From: an uncultured Eubacteriales bacterium
Lineage (GTDB): Bacteria > Bacillota > Clostridia > Christensenellales > Borkfalkiaceae
Reading direction: 5' to 3'
Assembly (NCBI GenBank): GCA_958405585.1
Contig: CATYEP010000031.1
Coordinates: 1 to 15,806 of the forward strand
DNA: 15,806 nucleotides
Positions 1-6,196 of the stretch are shown piece by piece; positions within the stretch are counted from its first letter, which is position 1, and each line of letters begins with the position of its first letter. The notes below the pieces were generated by a model that saw only the letters and a list, made by a program, of their open reading frames with translations, made no database searches and was not told the DNA's origin. Both the position numbers and the translations under genes were made by a program.

Positions 1-157
1 AGGTATCTATGGCACTCTGCACCTCGTCCAAATTTTCGGCATCGGTTTCTCTGTACGCCTCTGCCTTGTCCTGATCGTTCATGCGAAAAACCGCATCACA
101 CGTTTCACAGCACAAACCGCATCCTATACACATTTCCTGGTCAACAACCGCTTTCAT
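1..157 (-). CDS. Monocluster ferredoxin, C-terminus cut by the window edge
   Basis: A small soluble electron carrier; only the first 52 residues are inside the window. The start at 157 has AGGAGG seven bases upstream. Residues 10-20 read CIGCGLCCETC, a C-x2-C-x2-C motif with a fourth cysteine at residue 20. It is followed by DAVF and an acidic stretch, as in 4Fe-4S ferredoxins of the Thermotoga/Clostridium type. In that family the last cluster ligand lies near the C-terminus, which is off the left edge here. The gene follows the cupin gene by 46 bp on the same strand, so it is probably the third gene of the iron-sulfur operon. Its redox partner cannot be told from this fragment. Confidence 0.85.
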   Translation of the reverse strand, partial: MKAVVDQEMCIGCGLCCETCDAVFRMNDQDKAEAYRETDAENLDEVQSAIDT

Positions 158-203
158 ACCGAATCCTCCTTTTTATTGCTTCGCTTTTGCATTTTAAAAC
201 AAT

Positions 204-536
204 TCAGAACACAACGACCAGCAACATTTTAAACGCTTCTTCGCCGTAAACCGCATGCGGATGCCCCGCAGGCATCACGATGGATTCCCCTTCCCGAAGC
301 ATATATTCCCTGCCGTCGATCGTGATTTTTCCCGTCCCGTCCAGACAAGTTACCATGGCGTCTCCGCCCGAAGCATGCGTACTGATCTCTTCGCCCTTGG
401 AAAAGGAAAACAAAGTAACGCTCACGGCATCGTTCTGCGCCAGCGTTTTGCTGACGATCTGACCCTCCTGATAAGATATCTGATCTTTTAAACTGAAAAT
501 CTCCGACTGACTTATATTTTTGATTTTTACACTCAT
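204..536 (-). CDS. Small single-domain cupin protein
   Basis: A 110-residue protein that is one cupin beta-barrel. The first cupin motif spans about residues 48-67, with His54 and Asp59 (GEEISTHASGGD). The second spans 83-98 (PAGHPHAVYG) with His92 and His94. The usual HxH of motif 1 is reduced to HxS and the usual Glu is Asp, so the metal site, if any, is not the textbook one. Upstream lies a weak AGGCAGG ribosome binding site. The gene sits 45 bp after the iron-sulfur gene and 46 bp before the ferredoxin gene, so the three are probably co-transcribed. From general knowledge, small cupins of this kind occur beside Crp/Fnr regulators and hydroxylamine-reductase-type redox genes in Clostridia. 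The substrate is unknown. Confidence 0.85.
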   Translation of the reverse strand: MSVKIKNISQSEIFSLKDQISYQEGQIVSKTLAQNDAVSVTLFSFSKGEEISTHASGGDAMVTCLDGTGKITIDGREYMLREGESIVMPAGHPHAVYGEEAFKMLLVVVF

Positions 537-581
537 TTTTTTACCTGCCTTTTTATAATCTGATTTTTTTGCGATTTCTAT

Positions 582-1277
582 TCAATCCAAGACCTTGCCG
601 TCTACGGATATCGTAACGACCTGCCAGGGAATAAATTTTCCGCTTTTTTGCAAGGCGGTCTTTGCCGCCATTTCCAGCCCTCCGCAGCAAGGAACTTCCA
701 TCCGCACAATCGTTACGCTCTGTATATCGTTGCTTTGCAGGATCTGCGTCAACTTTTCGCTGTAATCCACATTATCCAGCTTCGGGCATCCTACAATCGT
801 AACTTTTCCTCGCATGAACTCCTGATGCATGTTCGCGTAAGCGTAGGCCGTACAATCCGCCGCAATAAGCAGTTTTGCCCCTTGAAAATATGGCGCATTG
901 ACCGGTACCAGCTTGATCTGGCAAGGCCATTGCCGAAGTTCGGATTGAATAGCAACGCCTTCCGTATGCGTACGGCAAGACTGATCACGTTTAAACTCCC
1001 TCATTCGGCTTCCCGGGCAGCCCGTGTACGTCTGCGCCCGCTTTTTCTGATGCTCGGCTACTGCCGACGCATCGTACGCCGCCGCTTCGCGTTCCACAAA
1101 GCGGATCGCGTTGGTCGGACACGTAGGCAGACAATCGCCAAGCCCGTCGCAGTAATCGTCCCGCAGCAATTTTGCTTTACCGTTTACCATTCCGATTGCC
1201 CCTTCATGGCACGCCGAAACACATGCACCGCATCCGTTGCACTTTTCTTCATCGATCTGTATGATTTTTCGTATCAT
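582..1277 (-). CDS. Two-cluster ferredoxin-domain iron-sulfur protein
   Basis: A 231-residue cytoplasmic redox protein. The N-terminus carries a complete 4Fe-4S motif (Cys13, 16, 19, 23). The second motif has Cys43, 49 and 53, but Leu46 stands where the second cysteine should be, so that cluster is either 3Fe-4S or has another ligand. A CPG segment at 87-89 and a C-terminal domain with Cys142, GCPK at 163-166 and CCGG at 197-200 follow. This layout matches a Clostridia family of 4Fe-4S proteins often found near hydroxylamine reductase genes (recalled, not searched). The frame is open further upstream, to 1328. The start at 1277 is preferred because AAGGAGG lies just before it and the predicted promoter lies between 1277 and 1328. 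It is the first gene of the operon with the cupin and ferredoxin genes, divergent from the regulator. Confidence 0.88.
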   Translation of the reverse strand: MIRKIIQIDEEKCNGCGACVSACHEGAIGMVNGKAKLLRDDYCDGLGDCLPTCPTNAIRFVEREAAAYDASAVAEHQKKRAQTYTGCPGSRMREFKRDQSCRTHTEGVAIQSELRQWPCQIKLVPVNAPYFQGAKLLIAADCTAYAYANMHQEFMRGKVTIVGCPKLDNVDYSEKLTQILQSNDIQSVTIVRMEVPCCGGLEMAAKTALQKSGKFIPWQVVTISVDGKVLD

Positions 1278-1291
1278 TTCCGTATTCCTCC

Positions 1292-1320
1292 TTGACTTCT
1301 CGCCTACAGTATAGTACAAT
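1292..1320 (+). promoter_or_regulatory. Sigma-A-type promoter of the Crp/Fnr regulator gene
   Basis: TTGACT at 1292-1297 and TACAAT at 1315-1320 are separated by 17 bp. The predicted transcript start is near 1327, giving a leader of about 40 bases that contains the palindrome at 1335-1350. Confidence 0.7.
1308..1313 (-). promoter_or_regulatory. -10 box of the iron-sulfur operon, no good -35
   Basis: TATACT on the minus strand predicts a start near 1301 and a 24-base leader. At the -35 distance the sequence is CGTACT, which is poor. A good -10 without a -35 is typical of promoters that need an activator bound near -41.5, and a palindrome sits there. Confidence 0.55.
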
Positions 1321-1334
1321 CTTCTCAAAAAGTA

Positions 1335-1350
1335 CGTTGTTTAAACCACG
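1335..1350. promoter_or_regulatory. 16-bp palindrome, candidate operator of the Crp/Fnr regulator
   Basis: The sequence CGTTGTTTAAACCACG is an inverted repeat with one mismatched pair. Its 5-bp arms (CGTKG and CMACG) flank a 6-bp centre, the geometry used by Crp/Fnr dimers. The centre is about 41.5 bp upstream of the predicted iron-sulfur operon start and lies inside the leader of the regulator gene. Confidence 0.6.
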
Positions 1351-1366
1351 AAATAGGTGTTTTTTT

Positions 1367-2023
1367 ATGTTTCCTGTTCAACATGTCATGTTTCGGAATA
1401 TCACTGAAAAAGAATATCAGGATATGGAACTCTGCCGAGGGATCCGAACGGCAGAATATGAAAAAGACTGTGTTCTGTTTCACGCGGGAGATTGCACTGA
1501 GGAATTCGGGATCGTGATTTTCGGCAAAGTACACATAGAGAATATCGATCTGTGGGGAAACCGCGTCATTCTGCACAGTCTGTCCGCCAACGACGCTTTT
1601 GGCGAAACATACGCTTTCTGCAACGTACCTATGTTGGTTGACGTAACGGCCGCGCAGGATTGCAATATATTGTTTCTGAATACGGCCATACTGTTATCGC
1701 CCGAATACCATGGAAGATCCTGGTATTTTAAACTGATCAACAATCTTCTTTTCCTGTCCACGCAAAAAAATCTCGCGTGGTCGAACAGGATCTTTTGCAT
1801 GACCGCGAAAAGTATCCGTGCCAAAGTCATGACTTTTTTATCCGCAGAAGCGAGAAAACACGGAAACAAAGAATTTTTTGTGCCGTTCGACCGCCAGCAA
1901 ATGGCCGATTATTTGAACGTAGAACGCACTGCGCTGTCCAAAGAACTGACAAAAATGAAAAAAGAAGGGATCCTGGACTTTCACAAAAACCGTTTCTGCC
2001 TGCAAAAAATGGAACATTTCTAA
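1367..2023 (+). CDS. Crp/Fnr-family transcription regulator
   Basis: A 218-residue one-component regulator. Residues about 10-115 form the cyclic-nucleotide-binding-like beta-barrel, with GDCTEEFGIVIFGKV near 41-55 and a GE pair at 79-80. A dimer helix follows at about 120-155, then a winged helix-turn-helix at about 175-205 (FDRQQMADYLNVERTALSKE). The recognition helix carries Arg187 but Thr188 instead of the Glu seen in E. coli CRP. There is no N-terminal FNR-type cysteine cluster, although scattered cysteines occur at 23, 35, 43, 85, 99, 144 and 211. The start is set by AGGTG at 1355-1359 and the promoter at 1292-1320. An upstream in-frame start at 1292 overlaps that promoter and is rejected. 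Its divergent position suggests it controls the iron-sulfur/cupin/ferredoxin operon, perhaps in response to nitrosative or redox stress. The signal is not visible in the sequence. Confidence 0.9.
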   Translation: MFPVQHVMFRNITEKEYQDMELCRGIRTAEYEKDCVLFHAGDCTEEFGIVIFGKVHIENIDLWGNRVILHSLSANDAFGETYAFCNVPMLVDVTAAQDCNILFLNTAILLSPEYHGRSWYFKLINNLLFLSTQKNLAWSNRIFCMTAKSIRAKVMTFLSAEARKHGNKEFFVPFDRQQMADYLNVERTALSKELTKMKKEGILDFHKNRFCLQKMEHF

Positions 2024-2291
2024 GTAAGTTTTTCAGCCTTATCGCCGTGCTTTCCGTTGTCTGAACCCGCTCCGGAAAATTTTAGAATCTGTATGCTTTC
2101 CATCGGCATAACGCAAATTCATTGCCGTATTAACATTGTATCGGATACCATCTTTTCGCTTCTTCCAAACTCTGTGTCTTTCGCACGATCTTCGGTATTT
2201 TTTGTATCGCCGACGACTCTGAACGTATTTCAAAAGTTTCTGCCCAAAGCGTAAAACATTTACCGCTCTGAACAATTAAATATTCGTATAA
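2024..2291. other. Gene-free stretch between the regulator gene and the terminator
   Basis: No gene is supported here. Short open frames exist on both strands (up to 78 codons). They lack ribosome binding sites and resemble nothing I recognise. The stretch is probably the 3' untranslated region of the regulator mRNA or decayed sequence. Confidence 0.5.
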
Positions 2292-2337
2292 AAAATTATA
2301 CACCCCAAAAGCAACCGCTTTTGGGGTGTATAATTTT
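2292..2337. terminator. Bidirectional terminator between regulator and HU genes
   Basis: Two perfect 21-base arms (2292-2312 and 2317-2337) enclose the loop AACC. On the minus strand the hairpin runs into a six-T run, which suits the HU transcript. On the plus strand only TTTT follows. The genes on either side converge on it. Confidence 0.9.
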
Positions 2338-2359
2338 CAATGCACTTTTCTTAAAAAAC

Positions 2360-2635
2360 TTATTTGTTTAATTCATCTTTAAGCGCTTTGCCCGCTTTGA
2401 AAGACGGAACTTTGCAAGCAGCAATGGCGATTTTTTCACCCGTAGCAGGATTTACACCCTCTTTTGCCGCGCGGTCTTTTGCTTCGAATGTTCCGAATCC
2501 GACCAACTGCAGCTTGTCGCCCTTTGCCATAACATCCTTTACATTGGAAACAAATGCATCCAGCACTTTTTCCACATCGCTTTTCTTCAGCGAAACATCT
2601 TCAGCAATTTTTGCTACTAACTCACTCTTATTCAT
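2360..2635 (-). CDS. hup: HU-family histone-like DNA-binding protein
   Basis: A 91-residue protein of the standard HU length. It begins with MNKSELVAKIAE, the HU dimerisation helices, and contains the conserved GFGTFE turn at about 46-51. The DNA-intercalating arm carries NPATGE at about 63-68, and the C-terminal helix ends FKAGKALKDELNK. HU bends and compacts DNA as a homodimer on the nucleoid. The ribosome binding site AGGAGG lies eight bases before the start. The gene has its own promoter (2674-2702) and terminator (2292-2337), so it is monocistronic. Nothing in the protein is unusual. Confidence 0.97.
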   Translation of the reverse strand: MNKSELVAKIAEDVSLKKSDVEKVLDAFVSNVKDVMAKGDKLQLVGFGTFEAKDRAAKEGVNPATGEKIAIAACKVPSFKAGKALKDELNK

Positions 2636-2673
2636 ACAATTTTCCTCCTGTACAGACTATTAAGAGTAAAAAC

Positions 2674-2702
2674 ATTGTACCATACAAATGCAAATAAGGC
2701 AA
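2674..2702 (-). promoter_or_regulatory. Promoter of the HU gene
   Basis: On the minus strand, TTGCCT (2697-2702), a 17-bp spacer and TACAAT (2674-2679). The -35 box is also the left half of a 6-bp inverted repeat AGGCAA/TTGCCT whose other half is at 2729-2734, across an A/T-rich core. Confidence 0.7.
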
Positions 2703-2920
2703 CATTTTTACACATATTTTTCCAAAAATTGCCTATACGTACATGAAATTTCGTGACATGCGTCCCTATTTTCATTCACCGAAAAGCAGATCGCCCTCAA
2801 GACGAACCGAAAAATATTTCTTACAGACGGCGTTCAGATCACATAAAAACCAAGACACTTTCCCGCAACACTAACATAACTTTCCGTAAGCAGGCTTTTT
2901 TTCGCACATTCTCTGCCGCA
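2703..2920. other. Intergenic stretch between HU promoter and chromate transporter
   Basis: No gene is supported. It contains the palindromic CATGAAATTTCGTG at 2742-2755 (one mismatched pair), centred about 81 bp upstream of the predicted HU start. I see no clear hairpin with a T-run after the chromate transporter stop at 2921. Confidence 0.4.
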
Positions 2921-3499
2921 TCAGATCGGAATAGCATAAAAGCCCATTCCCAAAACTGCTGATAATAAGATAATAACTATGGGCGAAAGTTCTTTCTTTT
3001 TCCACTTTTTAATGCCAAACCATAGCACGAATAATAAGATCAGGATTACGCATGCCCGCCAGTCAAATGAGAATCCCTGCCCGATCGACGAAAAATTGAA
3101 CAGCGCAGTCAAAACCATTGTAACGGCAGTTCCCAAAACCAACCCGACGATACTTGGACGGATGCCGCCGAGCACTGCCTGCACTCCGTTAAATTTTAAA
3201 AGATTGTGCATGATCGCCGCGATCACCAGAATGATGAAAAAGGAAGGCAACACGACTCCGAGCGTTGCCAACAACGCTCCCAACAATCCCGCCTGCGACG
3301 AGCCGACAAATGTCGCCACATTCACCGCGATCGGCCCCGGCGTCGATTCCGCAACGGCGATAAAATTCATCAGCATTTCTTCCGTCAGCCAGCCGTGCGC
3401 CACGACCTCATCCTGCAAAAGCGAGATCATCCCGTATCCGCCGCCAAACGATACCGCCCCGATTTTAAAAAACACAAGAAACAGAGCCCAGTATATCAT
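2921..3499 (-). CDS. chrA: Chromate transporter family protein, second short subunit
   Basis: A 192-residue membrane protein, the normal size for a half-length (single-domain) CHR-family transporter. The first membrane segment carries FKIGAVSFGGGYGMI (about 11-25), and AESTPGPIAVN (50-60) follows; these are the two family signature motifs. About six hydrophobic segments follow, the last ending at the C-terminus. In the family, half-length proteins work as pairs, probably with opposite orientation in the membrane. The start codon overlaps the stop of the preceding chromate gene (ATGA at 3496-3499), and AAGGAG lies eight bases upstream, so the pair is translationally coupled. Chromate export is the textbook function, but many CHR proteins in anaerobes have no tested substrate; sulfate or another oxyanion is possible. 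Confidence 0.92.
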   Translation of the reverse strand: MIYWALFLVFFKIGAVSFGGGYGMISLLQDEVVAHGWLTEEMLMNFIAVAESTPGPIAVNVATFVGSSQAGLLGALLATLGVVLPSFFIILVIAAIMHNLLKFNGVQAVLGGIRPSIVGLVLGTAVTMVLTALFNFSSIGQGFSFDWRACVILILLFVLWFGIKKWKKKELSPIVIILLSAVLGMGFYAIPI

Positions 3500-4476
3500 C
3501 TTTTTCTCTCCTTCGGAACTTTTTCCTCGCCTCTTTGCGTTTCCTTCAGCTCTCCGGCCTGCTCATATTCCTGCCCTTTGTCATTTCGTTTTATGTTTGC
3601 AGACAGTTCTGCATTTTGTTCGTTTTTTTGCTCTACGTCATTTTGTTTTTGCGCCGAAACAGCCGTCTCTCTCTTTCTCTCTCTTTTACGCGCCAGGGAT
3701 ATCAGATACACGCCAAGCCCCGCCGCACCGCAGATGAGAATATAAAATATAGATGAAAAATCGATTGCCGTTATCGAAAATACTACCAGGCATAAAAATG
3801 TACCGATAAACAAGACCCAGTTGAACAAATCTTTCTGCATTTGTTTGAGCATTTTCCATCCCGCCGTAAAAATCAAAAAGACAACGCAAACCTGTATGCC
3901 TTTAAACGCATACTGCACTACGGTAAATTTTAAAAACGCATCAAAAAACAGAGAAATCAGATAAATGCTCACAAACGACGGTATACATACGCACAGAGTA
4001 GAAATCGTGGCGCCCACTGTCTTTCCGATCTTGTAGCCGATATATGTCGCGCTGTTGATGGCGAGCGGTCCGGGAGTCGATTCCGCAATCGCAACCACAT
4101 CCATAAATTCCGTTTCACTTATCCATTTTCGTTTGGAGACAAACTCTTTTTGGATCAATGCGATCATGGCATATCCGCCGCCGAATGTGAAAAGCCCTAT
4201 TTTTAAAAAGGATAACCCTAATACCAGAATCAATTTTAACTTTTCAACAAAAGCACGATGTTTTGCCGATTTACCGTCAATGCCGCTCTTGTCTGTCTTG
4301 TCCGTCTTTTCCGTCGTGCCCGCACCATCGCTTGCTGACTGCGTTTGAACGCACACATTCGGTTCCGCAGACTCTTTCTCCGATAACGGCATATGACTTC
4401 CGTTCTCTGTCGTTTTAAATTCCGTTTCGGCCGTTTCCTTTTCAGCCGTTTCCTTTTTAACTGTGCATTTCTTCAC
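3496..4476 (-). CDS. chrA: Chromate transporter family protein with charged tails
   Basis: A 326-residue protein beginning with GTG. GAGGTG lies six bases upstream and the promoter TATAAT box is at 4507-4512, so the longer open frame up to 4818 is not used. The CHR domain covers about 81-262, with FLKIGLFTFGGGYAMI (90-105) and AESTPGPLAIN (131-141). It is preceded by an 80-residue hydrophilic stretch rich in Lys, Glu and Thr, and followed by a 64-residue charged tail rich in Lys, Glu, Gln and Arg. Half-length family members are usually 180-200 residues, so both tails are additions. The tails show no recognised domain and look disordered and cytoplasmic. It overlaps the second subunit by four bases, forming a two-gene operon. 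Substrate as for the partner: chromate by family, not proven. Confidence 0.88.
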   Translation of the reverse strand: MKKCTVKKETAEKETAETEFKTTENGSHMPLSEKESAEPNVCVQTQSASDGAGTTEKTDKTDKSGIDGKSAKHRAFVEKLKLILVLGLSFLKIGLFTFGGGYAMIALIQKEFVSKRKWISETEFMDVVAIAESTPGPLAINSATYIGYKIGKTVGATISTLCVCIPSFVSIYLISLFFDAFLKFTVVQYAFKGIQVCVVFLIFTAGWKMLKQMQKDLFNWVLFIGTFLCLVVFSITAIDFSSIFYILICGAAGLGVYLISLARKRERKRETAVSAQKQNDVEQKNEQNAELSANIKRNDKGQEYEQAGELKETQRGEEKVPKERKR

Positions 4477-4506
4477 AATTATCACCTCATACTTCTGATC
4501 CCACTT

Positions 4507-4535
4507 ATTATACACCATACCGAACCATTCGTAAA
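4507..4535 (-). promoter_or_regulatory. Promoter of the chromate transporter pair
   Basis: TTTACG (4530-4535), a 17-bp spacer and a perfect TATAAT (4507-4512) on the minus strand. Transcription would start near 4500, about 24 bases before the GTG start. Confidence 0.7.
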
Positions 4536-4765
4536 TCAAAATAAAGAAGCTGCCTGTTTTTTCTTTGCCGATGAAAGTACAGACAATTCCGATGAGAGAG
4601 CTGCGACACATCTTCGCATCAGCCTTGCTAAAAAAACACCCACTCTCGCTTACAACCTTTGAACGAAAAACAATCGTATTTGATCCGCAACGAAAATGAT
4701 GACTTTTGCAAAATCTTATTTTGTCCGCACAAACATTCTGTGTGACAGACTTTGCAAAAAGAAAC
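4536..4765. other. Intergenic stretch with two TTTGCAAA palindromes
   Basis: No gene is supported. The stretch contains TTTTGCAAAA (4704-4713) and TTTGCAAA (4751-4758), 47 bp apart, upstream of the chromate promoter. Whether these are protein-binding sites is unknown. Confidence 0.35.
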
Positions 4766-4802
4766 GAACAAGGCGGACGCTTTTTAAGCGTCCGCCTTGT
4801 TC
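4766..4802 (-). terminator. Terminator of the rhaBA operon
   Basis: Perfect 17-base GC-rich arms (4766-4782 and 4786-4802) enclose a 3-base loop. On the minus strand the stem is followed by GTTTCTTTTTG. It lies about 150 bp after the rhaA stop. Its right arm also contains the -35 box of the plus-strand small RNA. Confidence 0.85.
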
Positions 4803-4825
4803 TATTTGCGAGGTCCAAATATAAT
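4797..4825 (+). promoter_or_regulatory. Promoter of a putative plus-strand small RNA
   Basis: TTGTTC (4797-4802), 17-bp spacer, perfect TATAAT (4820-4825). The predicted start is near 4832, twelve bases before the structured element begins. Confidence 0.5.
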
Positions 4826-4831
4826 GGAGAC

Positions 4832-4919
4832 TATGTGCAAAGTAACAGCTGCGGCAATAGATTCTTACGGATAAAAATAAATCATCGGAGGATGGTTTAG
4901 CGCCGCAGCTGTTTTTTTA
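4832..4919 (+). ncRNA. Putative structured small RNA with intrinsic terminator stem
   Basis: A perfect 12-bp stem joins 4844-4855 (AACAGCTGCGGC) to 4902-4913, and a run of seven T (4912-4918) follows, on the plus strand only. Inside are two small hairpins. One is ATTC-TTAC-GGAT (4861-4872). The other is ATCATC-GGAG-GATGGT (4881-4896). The fold is therefore a three-way junction. A perfect -10 box lies just upstream. The RNA would be about 85-90 bases and antisense to the 3' untranslated part of the rhaA message. It also contains a 13-codon frame (MCKVTAAAIDSYG, from 4833), which is probably incidental. I do not recognise a known RNA family. It could instead be a terminator for an unseen plus-strand transcript. 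Confidence 0.5.
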
Positions 4920-4953
4920 TCGACACAGCACAATGTGCCGTTCAATAAACAAT

Positions 4954-6195
4954 TTATTTGCGCTCGGCAAGGATTTTCTTCTCGTAGGATTGAACCGTCT
5001 TGAACCAATCGTTGCCTGCCACTTTCTGGCGGCTCAGATACTCATCCCATACCGCTCCGTAAGGCAGAGTTTTGATCTCTTCGCTCATGGCAAGGAGTTC
5101 GGTAAATTTGCCTTCGTCCTGCAGTTTTTTAAGCTGTGCATGCGGCTGCAAGAGCGCGATCAGCAAAGCCTTTTCCATGTTGCGGGCGCCGATCGTCCAC
5201 GCTGCCACGCGGTTGATGCTTGCATCGAAATAATCCAGTCCGATCAGGACTTTGTCATCTGCATTGTTGCGCACGATCTCTTTCGCGATTTCCAGAATCT
5301 CGTCTTCCAGGCGCACAACGTGGTCGCTGTCCCAACGGACACCGCGCGTTACGTGCAGAGCAACTTTGTCATAGAACGCCAGCAATGCAGGAATCTTGTC
5401 GCTGACATATTCCAACGGATGATAATGTCCATTGTCGAGCAGGCAGCAAACACCGTTTTTCGCCGCATAGTTCTGATAGAATTCATTGCTTCCGACCGTA
5501 TAGCTTTCTACGCCGATCCCGAACACCTTGCTTTCTACGCTGTCGACAATGTATTCCGAAGGATATTTTACGGAGAAAATTTCGTCCAGGCTCTCTTTCA
5601 AGCGCTGACGAGGTCCGAGCCTGTCTGCGGGAACGTCTTTGAATCCGTCGGGAATCCAGATATTGTTCAGGCAGGGCGTGCCCTGGATCTGACCGATCTT
5701 TGCGGCTATCGCGCGGCAAGCCTTGACGTGCTTGATCCAGAATTCACGGACTTCCTTCTTCGGAGAAGAAAGCGTGAGTCCGTCGACTACCATCGGATGC
5801 GAAAAGAGCGTCGGGTTAAAATCGATCCCGAGATTGCGTTCTTTTGCATACTCTACCCACTTTTCAAAATGACGGTATTCCAGTTTATCCAATTCCACAG
5901 GCGTATCCGAAATAGCATAGATCGCATGCAGATTGATCCTCTTCGTTCCGGGAACGAGCGACAGCACAACATCAAAATCCGCCATCAGCTCTTTGGGGTT
6001 TCTTGCCGCGCCGGGATAGTTGCCCGTTGTCTGGATTCCGCCGGAAAGTTCTTCCGCACCTAAAAATCCGTGAACGTCATCGCCTTGCCAGCAATGAATG
6101 GATACAGGAATCTTCGCAACACGCGCAAGTGCTTCTTCCGCATCGATCCCCCAGTTCGCAAAAGCCTGTTTAGCCAGGTCAAACATCGAATTCAT
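4954..6195 (-). CDS. rhaA: L-rhamnose isomerase
   Basis: Converts L-rhamnose to L-rhamnulose, the first step of rhamnose breakdown, in the cytoplasm with divalent metal. At 413 residues it has nearly the E. coli length (419). The N-terminus shows the conserved SIHCWQGDDVHGFLG (32-46). Aligning by eye with a constant offset of 13 to E. coli RhaA gives metal ligands Glu221, Asp254, His281 and Asp321, plus the second-metal/catalytic residues His257, Asp289 and Asp291; all are present. The start has GAGGAG nine bases upstream, inside the end of rhaB; one base separates the rhaB stop from this ATG, so translation is probably coupled. It is the last gene of the rhaBA operon; the terminator is at 4766-4802. 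Confidence 0.97.
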   Translation of the reverse strand: MNSMFDLAKQAFANWGIDAEEALARVAKIPVSIHCWQGDDVHGFLGAEELSGGIQTTGNYPGAARNPKELMADFDVVLSLVPGTKRINLHAIYAISDTPVELDKLEYRHFEKWVEYAKERNLGIDFNPTLFSHPMVVDGLTLSSPKKEVREFWIKHVKACRAIAAKIGQIQGTPCLNNIWIPDGFKDVPADRLGPRQRLKESLDEIFSVKYPSEYIVDSVESKVFGIGVESYTVGSNEFYQNYAAKNGVCCLLDNGHYHPLEYVSDKIPALLAFYDKVALHVTRGVRWDSDHVVRLEDEILEIAKEIVRNNADDKVLIGLDYFDASINRVAAWTIGARNMEKALLIALLQPHAQLKKLQDEGKFTELLAMSEEIKTLPYGAVWDEYLSRQKVAGNDWFKTVQSYEKKILAERK

Positions 6196-6196
6196 A

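Noticed and set aside
1278..1328. Longer N-terminus for the iron-sulfur protein
   Set aside because: The extension covers the predicted promoter and lacks a ribosome binding site, while AAGGAGG precedes the start at 1277.
1367..2023. Naming the regulator HcpR or Fnr
   Set aside because: No hcp gene is visible in the window, the N-terminal cysteine cluster of FNR is absent, and the palindrome does not match a consensus I can state with certainty.
2039..2275. Short frames on both strands in the gap after the Crp/Fnr gene
   Set aside because: No ribosome binding site, no recognised similarity, basic low-information translation.
4477..4818. Longer N-terminus (114 residues) for the first chromate transporter subunit
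   Set aside because: It overlaps a TATAAT promoter and the rhaBA terminator; GAGGTG stands before the GTG at 4476.
4933..6063. A 376-codon plus-strand frame over rhaA
   Set aside because: Shadow of rhaA, whose active-site residues are all present on the minus strand.
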